Source: Bimuria novae-zelandiae CBS 107.79 (lineage: Eukaryota > Ascomycota > Dothideomycetes > Pleosporales > Didymosphaeriaceae). From it: DNA of 64,000 nt. The stretch covers positions 132,276 through 196,275 of the forward strand of contig ML976695.1 in NCBI GenBank assembly GCA_010015655.1, read 5' to 3'. The number at the start of each line of letters is the position of its first letter. Position 1 is the first letter of the stretch. Shown here piece after piece: positions 1-10,798 of the stretch. Under the pieces are notes generated by a model. The model saw only the letters and a list, made by a program, of their open reading frames with translations, was not told the origin of the DNA and made no database searches. The position numbers were made by a program, and so were the translations under genes.

Positions 1-1343
1 AAGTTCTCTCTCCGCTGGTCTGAAGCACAGATGTGGTTGACAATGTTATGGGCCTTGCCAATTGCTCCTCTTTTCCTCCACTCAGCCTGCTGTACCTGAA
101 GAGACCCTTCGTCTTGTGGATCGACTGGGTTGAAAGCGGTGGCAAGCAACTGAGTGTCCCGGTCGTTCTGCCTAGCAACATCCTCAACTCGCTCGTCATT
201 AAGGGCATCCTTATTCAACTTCCTCTTTGTAGACGCGCTAGGCTTATAGGTTAAGGCTGATTGAGCTGCAAGGTTGATAACATGGCCTCCGCATCGTAAA
301 CGACGATGTCGCCAGTCGAATGAGAACACATCTCCAAGGAGCCGGCAGGCAGCGTCGTTATTATAGGCGTTGTCACCAACAATATAGCCAATGCTACTGC
401 TATGAATTTCGTGCTCATTGCAGATTGTGCGTATAAGGTTGCAGATAGCCTCTCCAGTGTGACGGCCGTGGATCTGTCGGAGGGCAACAAGGACGTCAAC
501 CCGCTCGTAATCAGTATTCAGGTAGTGGGCTTCAACGCCAAGGAAGGAGAGGTGATTGTACGATGACCAGATATCAAAGCTAAGCGAGATCTTCGATTGT
601 GCGGCTTGAATAGAGCAATGAAGTACACCGATAGCTTCGGTACCTAGTCAGTCTATAAAGTCAAGAGAAAGAGAGAAAGGGAGAGTACGCTTACTATAGC
701 TATAGTGAGCCTTAATTAGTTGCTTGATAGAGTTGCTACTTTGGTATAGAAACCTGTTATTAATCTCTAGGTTGAGGGCCTTGAAAAGCTCTCTCGCTTG
801 TAATAAGGACGCTCCGCCATAGCTTTAGTTATTAAGAACTACCCAATCAACTAGCCTCTGCTGGAATTTAAGGAAGTTAATGTTCGTGAACGTGCGGAGG
901 CGCTTATCTATAGCCCTAAGTTAAGTATTTAAGGTACTGATCCTGTTGTCTTCAACACAGCTGTCAAGGTCGAATGGGCCATGTGTATCAGGTGAATTGT
1001 TTCGCTCTACTTGGCTGATGTTATGCTTTCGGAGTAGATGCCCTGCTGCTGCTGTTGAGGACACTGGATCAAAGGTAGTCTCATAACCAGCACTATTACA
1101 ATGGGTACAAATCCAACGGTCTTTGCTTGAGTTCGATGGGTGATAGACGAGGGCGCCGTGATTGTAGATCCAACTTCGGCGTTGTCGAGAGTGCTTATGT
1201 GCAAGCTGACGTCGGAGCAAATAGCCGCCGCAAAATTGAGTATTGATATCGAAGCTATGTGGAATAGCATACTCGCGTTCGCATGTTGGAGACAAAGGCA
1301 GGTTAGATAAGCTGGCAAGCGACTCAGAAGATATTGATGTCAT
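1..1343 (-). pseudogene. hAT transposase, N-terminal part, broken
   Basis: The start ATG at 1343 opens 140 clean codons with a BED-type zinc finger (RWICTHCNSAG, then HLLRKHNI about 20 residues later). After that the frame is lost. Around 260-355 another minus-strand frame reads GDNAYNNDAACRLL and then LRCGGHVINLA, the hallmark hAT block around the second catalytic region. The two parts lie in different frames with stops between them. In intact families this protein cuts and pastes the element. The C-terminal dimerisation region lies outside the window. Confidence 0.72.
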
Positions 1344-1560
1344 GCTAAGGGATAGAACATATTTTAAGAGAAGATCGTGTGCATAACTGCAGTATATAGT
1401 AGAGGTAGATTAAATATATTTCTAGGGGTATCATAAGTAAGGCACGAGGCATAAGGCATAAAGCGGGAGTGACGGAAGTTAGATAATTAGTTTGACTAAT
1501 AGAGTTGCGAGGCTATCTGTCCGCCGCACTTTAAGTTTAACTTTTAGTGGCTAACAAGGT

Positions 1561-1700
1561 TATACCATGAAAATTTCAAATCAAATCAAGTTATTCAATT
1601 AAAACAAGTTATTCAAGTTTGGCTCAAATCAAAAACAAATCAAGCTATTCAAATCAAATCAATCAAGCTTTGATTTGATTTTGAACCATTGCGAGCCCTG
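1561..1700 (-). repeat. hAT terminal and subterminal repeats
   Basis: Short motifs of the type AAATCAAATCAAG and AAGTTATTCAA recur in this 140-bp stretch just inside the CAGGGCTCGC terminus at 1700. Clusters of subterminal repeats next to the end are a usual hAT feature and bind transposase. They lie upstream of the transposase ATG at 1343, as expected for a 5' end. Confidence 0.6.
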
Positions 1701-2712
1701 AATCCACGTAACATCTACGCACAGCTTTGGTGATTTAGTTGTAGGCTAGCTAGATGCCTGAACCACGCTTTAGTCTCCGTTGGCAACGACCTCCACACTA
1801 AGGAAGAACGCCACGTTGGAGAAGGGTCCTAAGCTAGCGACGCAAAAGAAAACGCCAGGCAATTTATTGTAGTAGGGGTGCTTCCCCACTTAGGAAAGCT
1901 TTGGTTCATCACAACAGGCCTCAATAGGTGTGTCCTGTCTTGGATCTTAGAGTGCGATGAGAGGCTGCATTGGAATCCAAGAACCACCAAGTCTAATGTC
2001 CATCCCTATGGATCGAACATCCCTCTACGCAGAACCACGAACATCCTTCATGCGCCGCAACTCTTAGCCACGCCCTACAATAATCTTTTAGCTACTTAGC
2101 CAACATACTTTAGATGCGTCTCCACCTGCTATTAGGTTTTAATAATTAAAATTACAACGTTATAGTTGCGCTTTTAGTCGTTACGTTAGTAGCACTAGAA
2201 GCTCTAACAGCAAGACACCCTTGTTCCACTGCGGGTAACTACATTTAGTGTCGCATCGGAGGTCCTAAAGCATAGCCAGTTGCACTGCAGTACAGCGTAT
2301 AAGAGTTTTAGGTTGTATAGTCCTTATTAATATACGCTCCGGATTTGTCCGTGAAGCAAGGCAGGCTTTTGCGTTTTAGTAAGAGAACTTCGGGCGCTTA
2401 CGTAGTAGCGTATTATAAATCTAGCGGCCTATATTGTACACCATGCTTAACGAAGCTTAAGGTGTGGCGTATGCTTCTAGAAGCTTCCTTTCTAAAACCA
2501 TAAGCAGCTAGTGAATCTAGCGTATAAAAGGGGCGTGGCAAAGGGGTCGTTTCTATGACATTATTTAGTACCAGCCGCTCTCTCGTGAGGTTCACGAAGC
2601 TTCGATGTGGCAAAGAATTACTCTATATATACATGCACATCTCCGGTCCTCTATGAATGCCGATTTAGAAAAATAATAGAGAAGAAGAACAAGTAAGCTT
2701 TGAGACGTGCTA
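1701..2712. other. no recognisable gene
   Basis: AT-rich stretch with only short ORFs (under 75 codons) that resemble nothing I know. It separates the hAT terminus from the 3' end of the NLR gene and may contain degraded repeats. Confidence 0.5.
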
Positions 2713-5700
2713 TCATATAAACCAACACATCCAAACCTTTCCAGACCTTGTACCTAGACCAACACATGTACCTGATAGGGTTGAGCAACTTGGTCGATAT
2801 TCTGTCGGGAGCCACACTAGATTTTGACCATTATTAGAAATCCAGGTACTATCTAAGCTAAGCACTGTTCCCTGACGTACAGCTTGCTGGGGTTTTGTCA
2901 CGGTTTCAGAGTGTAGAAACGCAAAGATAGAGACGAGACCAGCGGATTTGACGGTGCTGCTATAGCCTTCGAGCGTCTGCAGGCACGCGCCGCTGCTCGC
3001 ATCCCAGATCTTGACGGTGCGGTCGTCCGACGCTGACGCCAGCCTCGCCGAGTCGTGGGAGAAGGCCACCGAGGTGACGGAGCCGCCATGGCCCTTGAGC
3101 TTCTGCAGGCACGCGCCGCTGCTCGCATCCCAGATCTTGACGGTGCGGTCCCAAGACGCCGACGCCAGCCTCGCCGAGTCGTGGGAGAAGGCCACCGAGG
3201 TGACGGAACCGCCATGGCCCTTGAGCGTCTGCAGGCACGCGCCGCTGCTCGCATCCCAGATCTTGACGGTGCGGTCGTCCGACGCCGACGCCAGCCTCGC
3301 CGAGTCGTGGGAGAAGGCCATCGAGGTGACGGAACCGCCATGGCCCTCGAGCGTCTGCAGGCACGCGCCGCTGCTCGCATCCCAGATCTTGACGGTGCCG
3401 TCGNNNNNNNNNNNNNNNNNNNNNNNNNNNNNNNNNNNNNNNNNNNNNNNNNNNNNNNNNNNNNNNNNNNNNNNNNNNNNNNNNNNNNNNNNNNNNNNNN
3501 NNNNNNNNNNNNNNNNNNNNNNNNNNNNNNNNNNNNNNNNNNNNNNNNNNNNNNNNNNNNNNNNNNNNNNNNNNNNNNNNNNNNNNNNNNNNNNNNNNNN
3601 NNNNNNNNNNNNNNNNNNNNNNNNNNNNNNNNNNNNNNNNNNNNNNNNNNNNNNNNNNNNNNNNNNNNNNNNNNNNNNNNNNNNNNNNNNNNNNNNNNNN
3701 NNNNNNNNNNNNNNNNNNNNNNNNNNNNNNNNNNNNNNNNNNNNNNNNNNNNNNNNNNNNNNNNNNNNNNNNNNNNNNNNNNNNNNNNNNNNNNNNNNNN
3801 NNNNNNNNNNNNNNNNNNNNNNNNNNNNNNNNNNNNNNNNNNNNNNNNNNNNNNNNNNNNNNNNNNNNNNNNNNNNNNNNNNNNNNNNNNNNNNAGAAGG
3901 CCACCGAGGTGACGGAGCTACTATGGCCCTCGAGCGTCTGCAGGCACGCGCCGCTGCTCGCATCCCAGATCTTGACGGTGCCGTCCCAAGACGCCGACGC
4001 CAGCCTCGCCGAGTCGTGGGAGAAGGTCACCGAGAGGACGAAATTGCTATGGCCCTCGAGCGTCTGCAGGCACGCGCTCCAACCGCCGCTCATTTCTGGC
4101 TTGATCGTGATGCCTTCTGGCTCTTCATGGTAAAATAGCTGCCTGATCAGGCTAGCTGTCGGACTAAACAACAGCGCAGATGCATACGTTTGAAGCGGGA
4201 AGCTCTCAATTGCTCTTTGGTGATACATGATAAACCGCCATGCATCATAAACAAGTTGGGTAAGCCCATCCTGATCTTGTACGTCCTAGTTACGTTAGCG
4301 CCTAGATCATTTAACCTTCACCATACTAGTATACGCTTTCTATATGCCATACCTGCACGAGTGACCATAACTTTGCCATGGACACTATACCTTTCCCTAC
4401 GCTCTTACAAAGACTAAGCCCTTCTAGCCAATAGATATACTTCTTCTTTAAAAATTCGATAGCAACGCCTCTAGCCTGGAGGTTACTAACTCTATTAGCC
4501 AAAGACTTCGTCTTCGAGTCGTATAGATGGTCGATCCAGTAGACGCATGGGTAGCGTGACTCTGCTAGTGGGTCTGGATTAGGCGGTTCGGCATTCTTAA
4601 CAGGAGATCCTAGAGCTTTCAGGCCGTACATATCCCTGTGCAATGTCCTAGAGAGAATCGCCAGCGACTTTAAAAAGATTTCCCAATGAACTTGTTCAGC
4701 ACCATTAAGAAAAATCCTATCAGATGCCTGTGCGAAAAGGAAGTCCTTTGCAGACTGATGCACAAAGTAGACTATGTCTTCTCGCAGAGTAAGGAACGAT
4801 CCACAGAGGCCAATAATCTCTTGCACAGACTGTAAGTCGTCAACGTCCTCAAGCTGCTTAACAAGTGCGACTAGTTCGGCGATTGTAACAGGTCGATACA
4901 AAATCGCAGTCACTGCCAGTACTCGTAAACAGATCTTGTTACTGTCGGACGCGCTTATCTGGTGCATCATCCGCTGATACAAAGAGTCTAGCCCAGATGG
5001 GAATAGGGCTAGCTTCTCGAGCACGTTCCATTTCGGCGTTCCTTGGAGGTTTTGGCATACTAACGCTACCCAAAGGAAGGTATCGTTCGCATTTAACGTT
5101 AAGTGCTGGAGCACGGCGTCTTTAATCTCCGGCTTATAGCGCTTCTCTTGCGCCAGCTGATCTACTTTCTGCTGAATAAAGACCTTAACCGATGCTGCCA
5201 CCGACTTGGCGTTCAGCTCGAGGCTCAGCCTCGTTTTATGCTCTACCCGCTCAAGCTCTTCCTCAATCGCTGGCCAGTTGCGACTAGAGACGATCCACTT
5301 GACGTGGGACGATGCAGATGACTGCTTTGCAATAAAACTAAGCAGTTTTGGCAAATCAGTGACACATTCGTCTAGCGCGTCGACGATTAGATGTGTCGTG
5401 CTTAAGCTCCCATCTTGCAGCACATCGGCAAAAATTTCTGTCAAAACAACCCAGGCGTTTGCGTCCTCGAATAAGCTTCTGCCTGCGCGGTCATGCTTCT
5501 TGCGGACGTGCACTGCAAGAGACGGTCGCTGGTCCACGAGCATATATAGTAAGCCTCGTAGCACAGCCGTAGCGTTGTTGATACGCGAGTCGGTCGCTTG
5601 GCAGAAAAAGTACGACAGAAGGGCATTCCGAGGCATCGAATCTTGAAGCTCGTTAACGATCCCGCAAAGCAGCATCGTCTTTCCTTTGCCAGGATCACCC

Positions 5701-6608
5701 TTCACCCATAGTAGCCGACTGTGTTGATCCTCTTGCCACTGCCTGAACGTGATGTTGTCCAGGACCCAGCGGTAGGAGTCTGCGAGCAGTCCGCCTTTAG
5801 TCTCCTCAATACGCTTCTTGTCATTACGCGGGTCTGTGCCGTGTAGGTCTTGGACACATCGTCTTGAACTGTCGATCTCGTCCATAAGACGCCTGAAGGC
5901 GCCAGCTGCGCCTTCGCCATACACTGGCGCTAGCTCGACATCGAGGATGCCTTGCAGAGAGTATGCCCGATCTTCATCGTGTTTGGTTATCCGGCCTTCT
6001 TTCCACCGCAGCCGCTCGTCGACGCTAAACTGAGAAAGAGGAATCCCATCAAGTGCTTTGTGCGAGATGCCCGTTATCTTTTGAATTAATGACTTTAGCG
6101 ATTTCTTATCACCAAGCTTCCTCCCTTCTCGAGAGAAGAACTCGACAATGCTTGGGGCAAGTAGCTCTTGAAGCGTCCAGCCACGCGTGAACCATTGGCT
6201 TGTGCTAAAATCAGGCTCCCAGTGGTGGGGTATTCCGGTGAGCATATCGTCGTATTTCCTCTTCCCTATCGAAACGTCTGACAGATACACATAACATCTC
6301 TTCGCGTTATGGTACCAGCGAAACATGGATCGGATGGCGTGGGAGAGCTCAGCCTTGTCTGTTTTATCGATGCAACATGTGTCCACCCAGAAGTATTGTA
6401 GACCATCTTGCCGTGCTTGTTGTCCGCAGAAGCGAATCTTCTCGTAGCCACGCTTGGCTATACTATCGCCTGTTCTAAGGTCTGCGAAAGTAACCTCGTC
6501 CCCATCTTCTCCCCAGGTGTGTGAAAGTATCGCATAGGGAGGTATCGCGCCATCATCGAAGCTATGGATACTGAGCTCATCGCTTTCGCTGTACTGCAGG
6601 AGCCGCAT
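2713..6608 (-). CDS. HET-NACHT-WD40 NLR protein (HNWD family, HET-E/HET-D type)
   Basis: STAND/NLR protein of the class that controls heterokaryon incompatibility and probably non-self recognition. The start ATG at 6608 (MRLLQYS) fits the family; further upstream the frame has only a GTG. The HET domain covers residues 1-240 (YAILSHTW, WVDTCCIDK, RGWTLQELLAP). The NACHT follows, with a P-loop at about residue 300 (GDPGKGKT) and Walker B THLIVDALDEC. A 67-bp intron at 4286-4352 (donor GTATGG, branch GCTAAC, acceptor TAG) restores the frame into the linker MYHQRAIES and the WD40 array (2960-4095). The C-terminus (LVWLPTEYRPSCS) matches the usual HNWD tail before the stop at 2713. The assembly gap 3404-3894 breaks the apparent frame inside exon 2; both sides are open in family-correct frames, so the gene is probably intact. 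Confidence 0.9.
2960..4095 (-). repeat. 126-bp WD40 repeat array of the HNWD gene
   Basis: Units recur exactly every 126 bp (42 residues): the same landmark falls at 3013, 3139, 3265 and 3391 and reappears at 3973 beyond the gap. Units are nearly identical (FSHDSARLASAS, TVKIWDASSGACLQ) and differ only at a few codons: E/K before GH, GGS/SNF/SSS after GH, W/D in SASxD, and R/G before TVKIWD. This pattern is known for HNWD genes, where repeats are homogenised and a few ligand-face residues diversify. Confidence 0.9.
3404..3894. other. assembly gap (491 N) inside the WD40 array
   Basis: Run of N. The landmark bases before and after it are 582 bp apart, which is not a multiple of the 126-bp unit, so the gap length is an estimate and the real number of repeats is unknown. 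Confidence 0.97.
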
Positions 6609-6635
6609 GGGGTTGTATAGATGTGTGGTAGGCAC

Positions 6636-7268
6636 AAGTAATGAGAACGGGACTCATGAGGCTGAGTTTCGTAGCCTGGAAGCGTAGGCGCGTGGTATTT
6701 GCTAGCTATTGTCGTGCTACTGATGGATGGTCAGCATATAGAGAGAATGTTGAACAGGTGCACCAGCTCAGATACCAGCAGGACGCTGTAACTAGATGTC
6801 GAGAGCTGAGGCTGCCGCCTGTCGCTGATTTCTTGGCTTAATAAGGAAGCCTGTATTAAGCGCCAGGCGGGGTAAGACATGGCTCCATGCATGCGCAGTG
6901 CACCGCTCGCGAGGCTGCACCGCGTCTGCAGAGGAAGCTGCAGTGAACATGAAGCCCTTAGCGCTGGTGGTAGGGGCACAAGCACTAACGCGCTCTTAGC
7001 TAGCCCATTAAAAGGCATGACAAACAAGAAAGCATTGGTGCAGATGCAACACTTATGAACAACATCGATATCTAAATTGTTACGGCTAGGATATTCATGG
7101 TTAGCTCCTTGGCAGGTCCCAGAGTATATAGTCTGTCAGTCTCTCGTTACTCTACAATCAACGCAGTTCCTTCCCTTTCTCAGAGCCTCTTTGCTCTGAC
7201 ATAAATTCCTCTTTCTATTCAGCCTACGAAGCACCGAAATCTCATCAAATAGAGCCCAAGTGTGTGGT
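6636..7268. other. upstream region of the HNWD gene, no gene seen
   Basis: Only short overlapping ORFs. It lies between the NLR start and a pogo transposase remnant. The NLR promoter should be here, but no element could be assigned with confidence. Confidence 0.4.
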
Positions 7269-7550
7269 CTAGTACATTTTGGCTACAGGCGCTCTCCATG
7301 TAGATATCGACGCGCACGCTAGCCCAGGGGCGTCGTGCTTTGGTGACAGCGCTATTGGTCCTTCCGGCGCATCACTCTTGCGCTTGCGCCCGCGCTTTGG
7401 CTTGTTTGCCGAAGCTTGCTCCTTCGCCGCACGCTTTGCTCTGGCCTCGTCAAGGTCTTCAAAACTCATCACCTTAGCCTGGCTAGCTGGGTCCATGTTC
7501 GTGGTTGTGGTGATTGAAGGAGACCTCGGCGAGAAGGCAACAGCATCCAT
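7269..7550 (-). pseudogene. C-terminal remnant of a pogo/Fot1-type DDE transposase
   Basis: The 93-codon frame contains VMSFEDLDEARAKRAAKEQA, then a basic stretch KPKRGRKRKS, and ends WRAPVAKMY. Lys/Arg-rich tails of this composition are typical of fungal pogo/Fot1 (Tc1-mariner) transposases after the DDE domain. No DDE catalytic core, CENPB helix-turn-helix or matching TIRs are visible beside it, so this is a truncated relic and the apparent ATG at 7550 is incidental. Confidence 0.6.
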
Positions 7551-8289
7551 CTCTAGTCTACTTCTAAGAATAGCTAGTAACGTTAAGTGACTGCGCGCTT
7601 AGAAGCTTCTAGAATTATGCGCCACAGCTTCAACTCTTTTAGCATAGTGCAGGCTGCACAGTACATTATAGGCCGCTAAGCGTTCCCAATCCTGCTATGT
7701 CAGTATTCTAAGTCCTCTCGCTAAACGTGAAAGACTGGTACACCGAGCCGGACAAACTCGGAGTGCCCCTAGATAGAGGCTGCACGTCTTTATAGGATAG
7801 CTGTAGCTTCTTTAGTTCACTATAAACTGTATAGGGCCTCCGAATGAGCAAGCTATGCTTCTATGAGAGGTAGACCAGGGGTCTGTTGTCGTTGCAGCTT
7901 CAAAACTCATCACGAAAGACTCATTTACGCACCTAAGGTTGTTGTAATTTTGCTATTTAAGGCTTGCAATAGATATAGGTGGATCTAAGGGATATATAGT
8001 AATCTACTTGAATCTAAGAGTCTTTGCAGTTTGGTCATAACGTGCTTAAACAATGTTGGTGGTTCTGCGCGGAGGGATGTTCGACCCACAGGGATAGACG
8101 TTACCTCTTATGTATTATATCACAGCAACCTAGCTGCTCATAACACAGTATAAGGATAGACCCGGAAACTCTTCAGGCGCTACTTCCCACCAAAGTTGCC
8201 GGTCTAATATCTTAATCGCGAGAAATGAGGATTTTGTAGCTCTTATAAATGTACAGTTATTTAGACAGATAATATATAATCCGCTTTAC
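7551..8289. other. degenerate AT-rich stretch, no gene
   Basis: No coding frame of note. At 8089-8105 a motif reading taacgtctatccctg on the minus strand resembles the end of the MITE at 11526-11885 and may be a decayed terminus of the same family. Confidence 0.35.
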
Positions 8290-9591
8290 TCAACGACCCT
8301 CAAGCTCCTGTAGTCTTTCTAATGCACCTAAAACCATCCTTGCAAACACCCCGTTTCCCCAGAGCATAATCTTCGCCTTGATCTCAAACGCCTTTGCGTG
8401 TTCCATGTTCGTTATCCGCCATAAATTCACGTGAACACTCTGGTCGTTCCCCTTTCCATACGAAAGTGAGCCCACAGCTTGTGTATGGGTCCTTCCATCG
8501 TGACGCTCCAGACCGCCGTGTCCTCGCCGCAGCGAATCAGATCTAGGATCCGGAGCATGCAGGCAGCGCCAACAGCAGCTTGGTTCTAAGCACCAAAAAG
8601 GCCCGCATTGTCTTCCGCTTCAAAAATCAGAAAGGGGAAATGCAGGCGTGTGAGTCGGTCTTGAGGGAGTTCAAGGTCGACTTGTGGTTGGTAGGGAGCG
8701 AGACCAACACATGTCTGGCTTCGGGGTAGACAGCGATTCAGGGTCCGTTCCTGTTGTTGTTGAGGTGTAGCCGGAGGTATGCGACAGGGAATCGCCTTTG
8801 AGGGAGTCGAGGTCGGCCAGTGGGCTATCTATCGGAGGGTAGGTGAAGGAGCCAGCGCTGGAACTGAAGCTATAAGGCGGGCCAAGAAGTGACGCCGTTC
8901 CTAGATCCTTTAGCCCTATAGCCATCGGAGGTATAGTAAAGGGAGGCGGGACGACGGTTCTCTGCGGTAGCGCCGTTGCGCGTACAGGCTTGAGCTCTGC
9001 CTGTCACAGCTTATCAGAACCATTGACCTTCGAGACATCCGCCAGGCTGCTAAGCCTCCGCAACCGGCCCATGACGGTGACGGACGCATCAGCCCTCCAA
9101 CTGCCTTCTACCAAACCCGACATCGCGCTTTCCCTACTCTCACAGTATGCCTTCGCAATGTCATCCACCAGAGTTTGCATCCCGGGCGGGACAGTCAGCG
9201 ATCCGAGGTCGGGGGTGGCGGAGGGCGGTGCGAATTCGCGGTCGATAATATGCTGGCTTCGCTGAGGAGTATGGTGCGATACTCCCCAGGGTTTTTGGTG
9301 GGGTTGACAGATCGCCTCCTCGTCTGCGTCTTCTTTTCTCTACGAGTAGGATTCGGACGCTCGGATTGTGGGCAGCGTTCCATGGTCACTATCGTGTCCA
9401 GCGGTATTTTCGAGCCTCCGTGGTGTTGTGGGTTCGGTCACACCTCTTCTACGCTAGTGCCAGGAGGCACGGCGCGTGGCCAGCCCATTTTGCCGTAGTG
9501 GGGCAGGATAGGTCGCAGGTAGCGAGGGACGGCGACGCTTGTGAGGGACGTTACATAGCGCAGAGTCTGCATCGGAGAATGCGCGCTTCAT
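8290..9591 (-). pseudogene. PD-(D/E)XK-like protein of the fungal DUF7924 type, broken
   Basis: One minus-strand frame runs from ATG 9591 (MKRAFSDADSA, then a basic KRRRPS) through LTVPPGMQTLVDDIAKAY and the proline-rich PPPFTIPP to STPKPD near 8720, interrupted by single stops at likely Gln or Trp codons. An extra T near 8712 shifts the frame to LHFPFLIFEAE, one TAG follows, then NQAAVGAACML and WSVTMEGPIHKLW. Another shift near 8465 leads to ITNMEHAKAF and the terminal LERLQELEGR at 8290. The FEA(K)-spacer-NQAA block resembles the nuclease-fold core of large fungal families; the second acidic/Lys motif reads FEAE instead of FEAK. Stops at Gln/Trp codons suggest RIP. The family call is from memory of the motif pattern. 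Confidence 0.6.
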
Positions 9592-9837
9592 TGAAGCTTC
9601 GAGGTCGGTGAAGGTAGCAGCAAACCTGTTTGCACTGCCGCCATCGATGATAGCCTGCTTTCGCTCCAGTTTCTTTGTCTCCTTCGTTATCGCTAAAGCG
9701 CATGTCTTGGCTTGCAGATAGGAGGAGTGTGCGGATCCGACGAGCGGTGTAAGTGACGTTGGTGTTGAAGGATAGGGTAAGTTGTTGCCACTGTTGATGT
9801 TCCTGCTACCGTCATCGGGTGGCTACCTAACGTTAAC

Positions 9838-10041
9838 GTGTCCGTGCACTCAATGCACGTGGATCACCAAACATATCAAACTTCAACACCACAGCAGATC
9901 CTCACCATGGCCGAAAAAGCCGACAAGGATGGCGTCAGAACAATGGGCGTTCTTACAAAGCCTGATCAGGTAACCGAAGATGCATCTCGAGACATTGTGA
10001 AAGACCTTGTCTTAAGCAGAGGAAAGAAACTGCGGAGGTAA
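9838..10041 (+). pseudogene. dynamin-like GTPase fragment
   Basis: The 67-codon frame reads ILTMAEKADKDGVRTMGVL and then TKPDQVTEDASRDIV. This matches the G4 region of dynamin-family GTPases (TKPD guanine-specificity motif). The G1 P-loop, the middle domain and the GED are absent on both sides, so this is a fragment of about one tenth of a dynamin. It lies head to head with the broken nuclease-like gene. Confidence 0.65.
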
Positions 10042-10337
10042 TCAAAGGTGTTTCAGGCATAGAACGGCGGAGTCATGGGTTGCCATGGTAGAGCGATAAA
10101 ATCTACCTGCATTACCTTGGACGCTAAAGTGTGGCGGAATCGGGAGGTTGGCAACTGTAGGAAGCTAGATCGAAGTAACCAAAGTATGTGTATTGGGTGT
10201 ATTCTTTATATGTGCACTGATCAGAGGCTCGTAGATAGCAGGGCAAGCTGACTCAGGAGATTAGTGCCGTCATGTGACATAGCTCTAGGCTCCTTACAGA
10301 AACGTTCCACTCTTTAAGGAAGGCAACATGCATACTT

Positions 10338-10798
10338 TTACTCTAGCGTCGCTCTCTCTTTCCTCTTCTCTCCGTGATGCATGCTTCGCTTTGCTGAGTG
10401 TGTGGAGATGGCGCCGTGGCCAGTTGAACAAGGCCGCGAAGTCGGTTGGTGGAACGCCAGCTTTTGCCTTTGCGAAGCTCGATAGCAACGACTTGGCGTT
10501 TTAATGACTGGAGTGGGATAGAATTTGCCCTCGGAAGATGTTAGCTTGATCGCTTGCGCAAAGAGAAACTCACAAGAGCTTCTTGACCTGGAGGCATCCA
10601 AGGCTGACCCGCTTCGTCTGTTGATACGAATCCGTTAAACCGACCGTTTCGATAAGCCAGGAAGTACACATGAGTGTCGTAATCTAAGCAAAGCTTAGCT
10701 AGTTTCTCGCAAAGTGTCTTTGATAGTTTCTGATAATTGTTGTTTACAGCTCGTCTAGTCCTCGACGCTAAGATGCGTGATTGCTGTTGACACGACAT
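10338..10798 (-). CDS. possible small MADS-box-like protein, two exons
   Basis: From ATG 10798 the frame reads RRAVNNNYQKLSKTLCEKLA, then YDTHVYFLAYRNGRFNGF and PWMPPGQEAL. This recalls short fungal proteins with a degenerate MADS (SRF-type) fold: a basic helix, two strands and a PP tail. A likely intron begins after GQEAL with donor GTGAGT, has a GCTAAC branch and ends at an AG near 10562; exon 2 then opens with GKFYPTPVIKTPSR. The second exon frame is not certain. Such proteins are presumed DNA-binding, but this copy could be decayed. Confidence 0.35.

Larger units (their letters stand above)
1..1700 (-). mobile_element. hAT-superfamily DNA transposon, 5' part only
   Basis: The minus strand carries a BED-type zinc finger followed by hAT transposase blocks, and ends at 1700 in a terminal motif reading CAGGGCTCGCAATGG on the minus strand. 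A CAGGG-type terminus is typical of hAT elements. The next eight bases outside it (1701-1708, aatccacg) would be one copy of the 8-bp target duplication, but the other end lies left of the window, so this cannot be confirmed. The coding part is broken, so the element is dead. Confidence 0.72.

Noticed and set aside
3011..4228. Long open frames on the plus strand and in other minus frames across the WD40 array
   Set aside because: They are by-products of a GC-rich repeat whose unit length is a multiple of three; only one frame gives WD40 motifs.
9541..9553. gtgagggacgtta resembles an ACGTCCCTCAC transposon end
   Set aside because: It lies inside the readable frame of the nuclease-like pseudogene (CNVPHKRRRPS), so it is more simply coding sequence; no partner end was found.
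8990..9611. Plus-strand ORFs of 81-107 codons
   Set aside because: Antisense shadows of the nuclease-like pseudogene, whose minus-strand frame gives coherent protein sequence.
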